This document shows positions 8,571 through 15,062 of a stretch of DNA of 24,815 bases, piece by piece; the stretch's first letter is position 1; each line of letters opens with the position of its first letter. The position numbers and the translations under genes are program-made. The notes below the pieces were generated by a model that did not search any database, had not been told where the DNA came from, and worked only from the letters and a program-made list of their open reading frames with translations. Source of the DNA: Alphaproteobacteria bacterium UBA6149 (GTDB lineage: Bacteria; Pseudomonadota; Alphaproteobacteria; Rickettsiales; UBA998); NCBI GenBank assembly GCA_002423155.1, contig DIUV01000028.1:11520-36334 (forward strand), written 5' to 3'.

Positions 8571-9169
8571 TTGGAAAATTACGGGGGATTGCCGATAGTA
8601 TAACTGAAGATGGATTAATTCTCGATGTGCATGGGGTGGGTTATCTGGTCTATACCAGCCCACGCATATTAAGCGAAATAATCTTGGGGCAAGAGATGGT
8701 CTTTATCATCGAAACCCATGTGCGCGAGGATCATATTCATTTATACGGATTTTTATCCGAAGTGGAGCGCGACTGGTTTCGCCTGTTATGGTCGGTACAA
8801 GGCGTGGGAGCAAAAATCGCACTAGCCGCCTTGGGACAATTCACCCCCGATACTTTGTCGCAAATGATTGCTGCACGTGATAATGTCATGTTCACGCGCA
8901 TTGCCGGGGTGGGCAAAAAACTCGCCGAACGCATAGTGAACGAACTAAAAGAAAAAGTAGCTTTGCCGCAAAGTTTTGTGGTGAGTGATAAGGCTGTGAC
9001 AAAAGGCGCCGCGGTCGTTACCACCCCCAACGTAAATGACGAAGCAATCTCCGCTTTAGTAAATTTAGGCTATCCGCGCTTAAACGCTTTTTCCGCCGTC
9101 GCCAAGGTTTCCGCTGGGGGGGAGCTGAAGTTGGAAGATATTATCCGTAAGGCGTTGATGGAGATTTAG
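8567..9169 (+). CDS. ruvA: Holliday junction branch migration protein RuvA
   Basis: RuvA forms tetramers that bind Holliday junctions and load the RuvB motor. The 200 residues have the usual length. They begin with the OB-fold signature MIGKLRG and HGVGYLVYTSPR, followed by two helix-hairpin-helix motifs (GVGAKIALAAL and GVGKKLAERIVNELK, about 75-130). A flexible linker and the C-terminal RuvB-binding domain (about 155-200, ALVNLGYPRLNA...IIRKALMEI) complete it. The start ATG overlaps the stop of the preceding large gene by four bases. ruvC, usually directly upstream in alphaproteobacteria, is absent, and a toxin-antitoxin pair separates ruvA from ruvB. Confidence 0.97.
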   Translation: MIGKLRGIADSITEDGLILDVHGVGYLVYTSPRILSEIILGQEMVFIIETHVREDHIHLYGFLSEVERDWFRLLWSVQGVGAKIALAALGQFTPDTLSQMIAARDNVMFTRIAGVGKKLAERIVNELKEKVALPQSFVVSDKAVTKGAAVVTTPNVNDEAISALVNLGYPRLNAFSAVAKVSAGGELKLEDIIRKALMEI

Positions 9170-9170
9170 G

Positions 9171-9199
9171 TGGAAAAAACCATTAAAATAACCTACAAT
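9171..9199 (+). promoter_or_regulatory. Candidate promoter of the toxin-antitoxin pair
   Basis: TGGAAA at 9171-9176 and TACAAT at 9194-9199 are 17 bases apart, in the 53-base gap between ruvA and the antitoxin gene. AAGAGG at about 9208-9213 supplies the ribosome site. A dedicated promoter is expected for an autoregulated module; I could not find a convincing operator palindrome. Confidence 0.4.
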
Positions 9200-9222
9200 G
9201 CAATACAAAGAGGTGCAAAATC

Positions 9223-9483
9223 ATGACAAATCATACAATACAAACTAGGGTATCAGATAGTTTAAAATTAGAGGCAGAGGCTTTGTTTGCCAGTATGGGG
9301 CTTGGTCTTTCGGATGCTATTCGGATGTTTTTACAACAAAGTATAAATGATGGTGGAATTCCTTTCCAACCCCGTGCAAAAATACCCAATGCCGAGACGA
9401 TTGCTGCGATGCAGGAATTAGATAATGGAGGTGGAACAAAATATAACACTCCTGAGGAACTCTTCGCTAGCTGGCGTGAATAG
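9223..9483 (+). CDS. dinJ: RelB/DinJ-family antitoxin
   Basis: This 86-residue protein matches the RelB/DinJ antitoxin family. A ribbon-helix-helix DNA-binding N-terminus (TIQTRVSDSLKLEAEALFA, then SMGLGLSDAIRMFLQQSI) is followed by a tail that wraps the toxin (GIPFQPRAKIPNAET...). In family members the antitoxin neutralises the toxin and represses its own operon. Its stop codon TAG is followed immediately by the toxin ATG. It sits between ruvA and ruvB, which are normally adjacent, so it is probably an acquired insertion. Confidence 0.93.
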   Translation: MTNHTIQTRVSDSLKLEAEALFASMGLGLSDAIRMFLQQSINDGGIPFQPRAKIPNAETIAAMQELDNGGGTKYNTPEELFASWRE

Positions 9484-9750
9484 ATGTTAGTTATTGTACA
9501 ATCTAATTCTTTTCGTCGTGACGCTAAACGAATAAGTAAAACTAATCCCGATTGGTTAATACTTGAAGAAATAATTTTAAAATTAGCAAAACAAGAAAAA
9601 TTGGATGTAAAAAATCGTGATCATTTATTAGTTGGCAATTGGAAGGGCTATCGTGAATGTCATATTAGCCCTAATTGGCTGCTAATTTATCGAATAGAAA
9701 ACAATGAATTGCTACTTGTCAGAACTGGCAGCCACGCAGAACTTTTTTAA
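9484..9750 (+). CDS. yafQ: YafQ-family mRNA interferase toxin
   Basis: The 88 residues match the YafQ branch of the RelE/ParE toxin superfamily, ribosome-dependent endoribonucleases. Conserved blocks are RDHLLVGNWKGYRECHI (45-61) and RTGSHAELF (80-88). Aligned by eye to my recollection of Escherichia coli YafQ, His47, His60, His84 and Phe88 correspond to active-site positions H50, H63, H87 and F91. The position of catalytic Asp67 is Asn64 here (SPNW instead of EPDW), which may lower activity. The gene starts directly at the antitoxin stop. It ends six bases before ruvB, so ruvB may depend on transcription through this pair. Confidence 0.92.
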   Translation: MLVIVQSNSFRRDAKRISKTNPDWLILEEIILKLAKQEKLDVKNRDHLLVGNWKGYRECHISPNWLLIYRIENNELLLVRTGSHAELF

Positions 9751-9756
9751 TAAAAA

Positions 9757-10791
9757 ATGAACCAACGCCTAACCACTCCCGACCTAACCGAGCTTGATTT
9801 GCAAGAGCAAAAACTGCGTCCGTTAAGTTTTGCCGAATTCACGGGGCAGCGGCAGGTTTGTGATAATTTGCAGGTGTTTGTCGCCGCGGCAAAGTCCCGG
9901 GGGGAGTCGCTAGATCATACGATTTTTTATGGACCACCAGGATTAGGAAAAACCACACTCGCGCAGATTGTCGCACAGGAAATGGGGGTGGGGTTTCGCG
10001 CAACTTCGGGGCCGTTGCTCACGAGGGCAGGGGATTTAGCGGCTATTCTCACCAGTTTGCAACCGCGTGATGTATTGTTTATCGACGAAATTCATAGGCT
10101 TGCCGCCGCAGTAGAAGAAGTTTTATACCCAGCAATGGAAGACGGAAAACTAGATGTGATAATTGGCGAAGGACCCGCCGCGCGCACAGTGCGCATAGAT
10201 TTACCCGATTTTACACTAGTGGGAGCCACCACTCGTATGGGGTTGATTTCCAATCCCTTGCGTGATCGTTTTGGCATTCCCTTACGCTTGCAATTTTATG
10301 AAGTGGAAGAATTACGCCAAGTGCTTATGCGTGCGGCAGGAGTTTTCGGCATGGAAATTTCTTCGGATGGAGCCTTGGAAATCGCCCGTCGTGCGCGTGG
10401 AACACCGCGCATTGCCGTGCGTTTATTACGCCGCGTGCGTGACTTTGCCCATGCAGCGAAAATATCCACTATCAACCGCGAATTAGCAGACTCATCTTTA
10501 GCACGCTTAGAGGTGGACGCGCTGGGGTTAGACTCTGCCGACCGCCGTTATCTGCGCTTTATTGCCGAAAATTATGCAGGTGGCCCGGTGGGGATAGAAA
10601 CCGTGGCCGCCGGGCTTTCCGAACAGCGCGATTCTTTGGAAGAAACCATTGAGCCATTTTTGCTCCAACAGGGATTTATTCAACGTACTCCCAGAGGTCG
10701 GGTGCTGACTGATGGTGCGTGGCGGCATTTGGGGCTGGCAGTTCCAGCAGGTGCTGTGCAGCAGGATGATTTGTTTGATGGCGAAGAATAA
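9757..10791 (+). CDS. ruvB: Holliday junction branch migration ATPase RuvB
   Basis: RuvB is the AAA+ hexameric motor that drives branch migration with RuvA. The 344 residues have the family length. Walker A GPPGLGKTT is at 59-67, Walker B VLFIDEIHRL at about 106-115, sensor 1 GATTR near 155-160, and an arginine-finger region RDRFGIPLRLQFY follows. The C-terminal winged helix (GPVGIETVAAGL...FIQRTPRGR) contacts DNA. There is no clear Shine-Dalgarno before ATG 9757; it may be translated by coupling to the toxin gene ending six bases upstream. A convergent terminator follows. Confidence 0.97.
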   Translation: MNQRLTTPDLTELDLQEQKLRPLSFAEFTGQRQVCDNLQVFVAAAKSRGESLDHTIFYGPPGLGKTTLAQIVAQEMGVGFRATSGPLLTRAGDLAAILTSLQPRDVLFIDEIHRLAAAVEEVLYPAMEDGKLDVIIGEGPAARTVRIDLPDFTLVGATTRMGLISNPLRDRFGIPLRLQFYEVEELRQVLMRAAGVFGMEISSDGALEIARRARGTPRIAVRLLRRVRDFAHAAKISTINRELADSSLARLEVDALGLDSADRRYLRFIAENYAGGPVGIETVAAGLSEQRDSLEETIEPFLLQQGFIQRTPRGRVLTDGAWRHLGLAVPAGAVQQDDLFDGEE

Positions 10792-10825
10792 AAACCCCCA
10801 TAGTTTGATTTCTATATGGGGGTTT
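10792..10825. terminator. Bidirectional rho-independent terminator
   Basis: A perfect 11-base stem AAACCCCCATA (10792-10802) and TATGGGGGTTT (10815-10825) encloses a 12-base loop right after the ruvB stop codon. On the minus strand it is followed by a T-rich run, on the plus strand by a weaker one. It can therefore end both ruvB and the convergent small gene at 10834-11175. Confidence 0.85.
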
Positions 10826-10833
10826 ATATCTTT

Positions 10834-11175
10834 TCACAAATAATTTTTTGTGTCTTTTTCAAGCAAAATTTTTCTTACAACACTTAAAAGAAAAATATGA
10901 TTTTTTAGTTTTCTTATGGTCGCAAGCTCTTCAGCCGAAGCTTTTCTTCCTGCGATGATTCTTTTGTATTTACTTGCTTTTTCTCTTGTTTCTTCGATTG
11001 CTTGTTCAATATCATGCAACTTCCTTGAACTGTTGAAAAACAACGGAACAAACCAGAAAAAAGTAAAAATAACCAGAAGCGCAATATAGGCTGCAATCCA
11101 GCCATAATACTCTCCCACCATTTTAACAGCGAAATAACAAGCGACTATGGCTAGTATAATAATTGATTTTTTCAT
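10834..11175 (-). CDS. Small two-helix membrane protein, function unknown
   Basis: I do not recognise this 113-residue protein. Two membrane segments are evident: SIIILAIVACYFAVKMV (about 4-20) and AAYIALLVIFTFFWFVPLFF (about 28-47). A charged, helical cytoplasmic tail follows (EQAIEETREKASKYKRIIAG..., about 55-113). The start at 11175 is preferred over one 15 codons upstream because GGAGGA (complement of 11184-11189) lies eight bases before it and the product then starts MKKS. The gene points against the ruvB-ybgC-tol direction, splitting a usually continuous cluster, so it may be an insertion. Confidence 0.65.
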   Translation of the reverse strand: MKKSIIILAIVACYFAVKMVGEYYGWIAAYIALLVIFTFFWFVPLFFNSSRKLHDIEQAIEETREKASKYKRIIAGRKASAEELATIRKLKNHIFLLSVVRKILLEKDTKNYL

Positions 11176-11200
11176 AAATAAAATCCTCCACAGGGAAAAA

Positions 11201-11227
11201 CCTAACAACTTGAATTGCATTGTTAGG
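11201..11227 (-). other. Short inverted repeat upstream of the small membrane gene
   Basis: CCTAACAA (11201-11208) and TTGTTAGG (11220-11227) form a perfect eight-base inverted repeat with an 11-base spacer, 26 bases upstream of the minus-strand ATG. It could be an operator or a leader hairpin. It also resembles the outer core boxes of an integron attC site but is far too short for a functional one. The rest of 11221-11316 is very AT-rich. Confidence 0.4.
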
Positions 11228-11297
11228 CATAAAAAGATAAATATCTGACGCTATTAATAAAAACAGCAATAAACACAAAATAATTAATATTAATTAA

Positions 11298-11303
11298 TAT
11301 AAT
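11298..11303 (+). promoter_or_regulatory. Candidate -10 box for ybgC-tol operon
   Basis: A perfect TATAAT lies in an AT-rich stretch of ATTAAT repeats, 13 bases upstream of the ybgC ATG. No good -35 box is visible. A start seven bases downstream would leave a leader of only a few bases, consistent with the absence of a Shine-Dalgarno before ybgC. Confidence 0.35.
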
Positions 11304-11316
11304 TGTCAACCTAAAT

Positions 11317-11709
11317 ATGCCCCATAATTTTCAAACGCGCATCTATTACGAAGACACCGACGCCGCAGGAGTAGTCTATTACGCCAATTACCTGAAATTT
11401 GCCGAACGGGCACGCACCGAATGGTTACGTGTTTTGGGGGTAGAGCAGGGGGAAATATTAGAAAAAACCGGGGTTGGGTTTGTGGTGCGGCGTTGTAATG
11501 TGTGCTTTATGTCACCTGCGCGTTTAGATGATGTTATTGATGTAGAAACTTCATTGCAGAAACTAACTAAAGCGCGTATTACTATGCGCCAGATTATAAG
11601 TTTAAACAAAAAAATATTGGTAGAGTTGGAAGTAGAGTTAGCGGCGGTAGATAGAAAATTCCGCCCAACGCGAATTCCAGCAGATATAATAAATATAATG
11701 GAGAAATAA
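11317..11709 (+). CDS. ybgC: Acyl-CoA thioesterase YbgC (Tol-Pal associated)
   Basis: The 130-residue hotdog-fold thioesterase carries the family signature YYEDTDAAGVVYYANYLKFA, with the catalytic Asp in the DTDAAG segment, and RARTEWLR after it. Family members hydrolyse acyl-CoA thioesters near the membrane and are encoded at the head of tol-pal operons, as here. The stop codon is separated from the tolQ start by one base, and the tolQ ribosome site GGAG lies inside the end of ybgC, so the two are co-translated. Only a possible -10 box precedes it. Confidence 0.95.
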   Translation: MPHNFQTRIYYEDTDAAGVVYYANYLKFAERARTEWLRVLGVEQGEILEKTGVGFVVRRCNVCFMSPARLDDVIDVETSLQKLTKARITMRQIISLNKKILVELEVELAAVDRKFRPTRIPADIINIMEK

Positions 11710-11710
11710 A

Positions 11711-12490
11711 ATGGCAGAATCTATGCCCGTTGGGGCAGTACAAGCAGCGGATGCAGTGGGAAATGTAGCAGCAAGTGTGGTGCATGATTTATCCCTGTGG
11801 GGCATGTTTGTTAATGCCGATTTGTTGGTAAAATCAGTTATTTTATTGTTATTATTCGCCAGCTTCTGGAGCTGGGCAATTATTTTTGAAAAATGGATGC
11901 GTTTTAAAGCGGTGCGGATGATGGGCAGCAAATTTGAGCAGGCTTTCTGGTCAGCGGAAGCTTTGGATGCTTTTTATGAAAAAGTAAAACGTCGGGTTAA
12001 TCATCCCTTTGCGTATGTATTCGTAGCCGCGATGGAAGAATGGATGCGCTCACAACGGCGTGAGTCTATGCCCATGTTGCGCAACACAACGCAGCCCGCT
12101 TTGCAACCGAGTGTGCGGGAGCGGATGGTGCAGATTATGAGCGTAGCCCGCAATCGTGAGCTGGAAGAATTAGAAAAAGGCTTGGGCTTTTTGGCAACTG
12201 TTGGTTCCGCCGCGCCTTTTGTGGGGTTGTTTGGTACGGTTTGGGGGATTATGAGTAGTTTCCAATCGATTGCTATGTCAAAAAACACTTCACTAGCGGT
12301 AGTTGCTCCGGGAATTGCGGAGGCTTTGTTTGCTACTGCCATTGGTTTATTCGCGGCGATTCCTGCGGTAATCGCTTATAATAGATTTTCTAATGAATTA
12401 AATAGCTTTGCCGGGAAATTAGAAGATTTCTGCGTGGAATTCAGTGCCTTATTATCGCGTCAGTCAGACGTGCAAGCAAAGGTGGCTTAA
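11711..12490 (+). CDS. tolQ: Tol-Pal system motor protein TolQ
   Basis: TolQ is an inner-membrane proton-channel subunit, related to MotA and ExbB, which works with TolR to energise TolA during outer-membrane constriction at division. The 259 residues have a short periplasmic N-terminus, then a first helix (LLVKSVILLLLFASFWSWAI, about 37-57). A cytoplasmic domain follows, then two helices around about 155-215 (LGFLATVGSAAPFVGLFGTVW and a segment ending IGLFAAIPAVIAYN). These are the standard MotA/TolQ/ExbB features. It overlaps operon neighbours closely on both sides. Confidence 0.96.
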   Translation: MAESMPVGAVQAADAVGNVAASVVHDLSLWGMFVNADLLVKSVILLLLFASFWSWAIIFEKWMRFKAVRMMGSKFEQAFWSAEALDAFYEKVKRRVNHPFAYVFVAAMEEWMRSQRRESMPMLRNTTQPALQPSVRERMVQIMSVARNRELEELEKGLGFLATVGSAAPFVGLFGTVWGIMSSFQSIAMSKNTSLAVVAPGIAEALFATAIGLFAAIPAVIAYNRFSNELNSFAGKLEDFCVEFSALLSRQSDVQAKVA

Positions 12491-12949
12491 ATGGGCATGA
12501 ACGTATCTTCGGGTGGTGGTCGGCGTGGTCGGCGCAATAGCGGATTTACCGAAATTAATATAACTCCGTTTGTGGATGTGATGTTGGTGTTATTGGTAAT
12601 CTTCATGGTAACCGCGCCCATGTTAACCGCCGGCGTAAATGTGGATATTCCCGAATCCGCCGCCGCGCCTTTGGCCGGTGACGATGAACCACTAACCATT
12701 TCCGTAAAAGCCGATGGCACGATTTATATTCAAGAAACCAAAGTTCCCGAAGATGAACTAGCCGCAAAGTTAGAAGCAATAGCCGGGCAGAAAAAAGAAT
12801 CACGCATCTTTGTACGTGGCGATAAAACTTTGGATTACGGAACCATGATGCGCGTGGTGGGTGAATTAAATCAAGCTGGTTTTACCAAAGTTGCCCTAGT
12901 TACTGACCCCCGTGCCAGTTCTAATAATGCTAATTCTAACAAGAAGTAA
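12491..12949 (+). CDS. tolR: Tol-Pal system protein TolR
   Basis: The 152-residue ExbD/TolR-family protein has one membrane helix containing the proton-carrying aspartate in FTEINITPFVDVMLVLLVIF (about 17-36), followed by a periplasmic domain. It starts directly after the tolQ stop; AGGTGG at 12479-12484 is correctly spaced for ATG 12491, so a second in-frame ATG at 12497 is less likely. The C-terminal NANSNKK tail is short and polar. It forms the stator with TolQ. Confidence 0.96.
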   Translation: MGMNVSSGGGRRGRRNSGFTEINITPFVDVMLVLLVIFMVTAPMLTAGVNVDIPESAAAPLAGDDEPLTISVKADGTIYIQETKVPEDELAAKLEAIAGQKKESRIFVRGDKTLDYGTMMRVVGELNQAGFTKVALVTDPRASSNNANSNKK

Positions 12950-12958
12950 AATTGTCTG

Positions 12959-13852
12959 ATGGAAGCTTCTCGCCATTCACCACCTAATAAGCATCAGCAC
13001 AAGACTAGCTTGTATTATTCCGCAGGTATGCATTTTGCTTTGCTGGTATTTGCCATTTTTGGTTTGCCGAGTTTGTTTGAAGTAAAAAAAGAGCCAGAAC
13101 CAATGGTAGTAACCATTGAGCCGTTACCCGTGGGCAAAATTTCCAACGTAAAACCCTCACAGAAAAACCCTGCGCCGAAAAAAGACCCTTTGGAAAAACC
13201 CAAGCCACCAACGCCTAAAAAAACCGCTCCGACGAAATCTGAAGTTGAGCCCGAAGAAAAATTAGAAGAAAAAATAAAAATCCCCGATAAAAAAGAGCCG
13301 CTTCCAAAACTGACCGAAAAAAAGCCCGAAGAGAAAAAACCGCAACCTAAGCCGAAACAGGAAAAGCCGAAGGAAAAACCTAAGCCCAAAAAACCGAAAG
13401 CGGATGATTTAGATGCCGTTTTAAAGGACTTAAAAGAATCTGACACGCCCGAAGATGATAAAAAACCGGAAGATAAGCCCGAAGATAGTGCCTCCGATAG
13501 CACCAGCAAGTCCGATAAATATGATGAAACACAACCGCTTTCTTTGAGCGAGGTGGATGCTATTCGGGGGCAATTCGTGCGCTGTTGGCGCATGCCGGCT
13601 GGTTCTAAAAATGATTTTGATTTGTCGGTGCATATCCATGTAACTGTTGCTGCTGATGGAACAGTAGAAACTGCTGAAATAGCCGACTCCGACAAATCGC
13701 GCTACGGACGGGATGGCGCATTCCGCGCCGCCGCCGATAGTGCATTGCGTGCGGTGCATAAATGCAGCCCGTTGAAGAATTTAACTACCGATAAATATGA
13801 TACGTGGAAAGATATGGAACTAAATTTTGATCCGAAAGAGATGTTGTATTAG
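12959..13852 (+). CDS. tolA: Cell envelope integrity protein TolA
   Basis: TolA spans the periplasm and links the TolQR motor to Pal and TolB. The 297 residues show a single N-terminal membrane helix (about 20-40), a long Lys/Pro/Glu-rich rod (about 60-185) and a C-terminal domain (about 195-297). The end pattern with YDTWKDMELNFDPKEML is what alphaproteobacterial TolA proteins have. The stop codon TAG lies inside the outer end of a large palindrome, so the last bases of the gene are shared with a repeat. tolB and pal, which normally follow, are missing, and a convergent thiD comes next. Confidence 0.92.
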   Translation: MEASRHSPPNKHQHKTSLYYSAGMHFALLVFAIFGLPSLFEVKKEPEPMVVTIEPLPVGKISNVKPSQKNPAPKKDPLEKPKPPTPKKTAPTKSEVEPEEKLEEKIKIPDKKEPLPKLTEKKPEEKKPQPKPKQEKPKEKPKPKKPKADDLDAVLKDLKESDTPEDDKKPEDKPEDSASDSTSKSDKYDETQPLSLSEVDAIRGQFVRCWRMPAGSKNDFDLSVHIHVTVAADGTVETAEIADSDKSRYGRDGAFRAAADSALRAVHKCSPLKNLTTDKYDTWKDMELNFDPKEMLY

Positions 13853-14024
13853 GTGGTGGCACCCTCTCCCTCTGGGAGAGGGAGGGGTGAGGGAACTATC
13901 CATAAAATTGATGATTGTTTTTGTTGTCTAAATATCAACATATTATATCAACAACAAACTTTATATTTTAGATAGACTTCCCTCACCCCACCCTCTCCCA
14001 GAGGGAGAGGGAGCCACCACCTAA
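13849..14024. repeat. Class A palindrome between tolA and thiD
   Basis: The arms at 13849-13894 and 13979-14024 are 46 bases each and nearly identical as inverted copies. They run from TTAGGTGGTGGC through a hairpin CCCTCTCCCTCTGGGAGAGGG to GGGGTGAGGGA. The interior (13895-13978) continues as an imperfect palindrome (AACTATCCATAAAAT against ATTTTAGATAGACTT), so the whole 176 bases can form one cruciform. The outer TTAG supplies the TAG stop of tolA on one strand and of thiD on the other. It may also act as a transcription barrier between the convergent genes. Confidence 0.92.
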
Positions 14025-14815
14025 ACACAAAAATGATTAAGCGGACCATGTCCTTTACCAAACCTCGGCGCGCTAATTATCGCTTTTCGCAAATAATCCC
14101 GTGCCAAGCGCACTGCCTCTCGCATGGGTTCACCTTTTGCGGCAAAACAGCTAATTGCAGAGGCTAAAGTGCAGCCAGTGCCGTGGGTGTGTTGGGTGTG
14201 AATACGCGTGCTTTCATAAATTTCTTCGCCTTTTGCATCCACCAACACATCATAAATAATTTTCCCCTCACCATGACCACCTTTTACCAGCACGGCTTGT
14301 GCTCCCATATTGCGCAATATTTTTCCGGCTTTTATTTGTTCTTCTAAATTAGTAACTTCCATGCCAGTTAGCAAAGCAGCTTCAGGTAAATTAGGGGTTA
14401 GTAAGCTGGCATGTGGCAGCAGGTTTTTCGTCAAAGCACCCAAGGCGGAAGGGTTAAGCAGGGCGGATCCGCCTTTTGCTTGCATTACGGGGTCTAACAC
14501 TAGGGGGTGCGGATTATTAGCTAATATTTCCGCCACCAGATTAATTATTTCCGCCGAATGGAGCATCCCAGTTTTAAAATAATCCGCGCCAATATCTTCC
14601 AAAACTTTTTCAATTTGCAGCCGCAAAAAATCAATGGGCACTTCATGAATGCCAAACACTCCACAAGTATTTTGTGCGGTTAATGCGGTAATGGCAGTCA
14701 TGGCATACCCACCCAAACAAGTAATAGTTTTCACATCCGCCTGAATACCCGCCCCACCACCTGAGTCGGAACCTGCGATTATTAGGATACGCGGCATTTT
14801 TTTAATTTTATACAT
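14021..14815 (-). CDS. thiD: Hydroxymethylpyrimidine/phosphomethylpyrimidine kinase ThiD
   Basis: ThiD phosphorylates hydroxymethylpyrimidine and its monophosphate in thiamine biosynthesis and salvage. The 264 residues match the ribokinase-like family: the N-terminal signature GSDSGGGAGIQADVKT (about 15-30), LDPVMQAKGG, and the anion-hole motif GTGCTLASAIS near the C-terminus. The start at 14815 is preferred over an ATG six codons later because AGGA (complement of 14825-14828) lies upstream. No other thiamine gene is in the window, so a salvage role is possible. Its stop codon lies in the outer end of the palindrome shared with tolA. Confidence 0.95.
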   Translation of the reverse strand: MYKIKKMPRILIIAGSDSGGGAGIQADVKTITCLGGYAMTAITALTAQNTCGVFGIHEVPIDFLRLQIEKVLEDIGADYFKTGMLHSAEIINLVAEILANNPHPLVLDPVMQAKGGSALLNPSALGALTKNLLPHASLLTPNLPEAALLTGMEVTNLEEQIKAGKILRNMGAQAVLVKGGHGEGKIIYDVLVDAKGEEIYESTRIHTQHTHGTGCTLASAISCFAAKGEPMREAVRLARDYLRKAIISAPRFGKGHGPLNHFCV

Positions 14816-14874
14816 ATTAATTTGTCCTAAAGGAGTACTATTTTGGAAAAATATTGATTTTTTTCAAAGTTATA

Positions 14875-14974
14875 CGTCGTCATTCCTGCGCAGGCAGGAA
14901 TCTCTGTCATTCCAAATGAGGTATTTGCAAGTGGAAAAAGGGATTCCTGCCTGCGCAGGAATGACAACGGAGAG
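14875..14974 (+). repeat. Class C palindromic repeat (CCTGC/GCAGG subtype)
   Basis: The arms at 14875-14902 (CGTCGTCATTCCTGCGCAGG...) and 14941-14970 (ATTCCTGCCTGCGCAGGAAT then GACAACGG) are inverted copies, and each arm folds by itself. The right edge is ATGACAACGGAGAG (14961-14974), the same flank as in the element at 4092-4190. It fills most of the gap between thiD and glmM (14816-15062); the remainder is AT-rich without a recognisable gene. Confidence 0.9.
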
Positions 14975-15062
14975 AACGATTTCAACAAAACACGCATGTT
15001 TTTTAATTGATTTGTAATATTAATTAGTACTGTCGCGTAGGGGGTGGTTTTTTATAAAACCA

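Noticed and set aside
9116..9122. Seven-G runs in ruvA (and gltD near 18195) as phase-variation sites
   Set aside because: Frames are intact, the genes are housekeeping, and single short G runs are expected by chance.
13015..13695. 226-residue Ser/Gly/Phe-rich open frame antisense to tolA
   Set aside because: Its low-complexity sequence is the shadow of the Lys/Pro/Glu-rich rod of TolA on the other strand.
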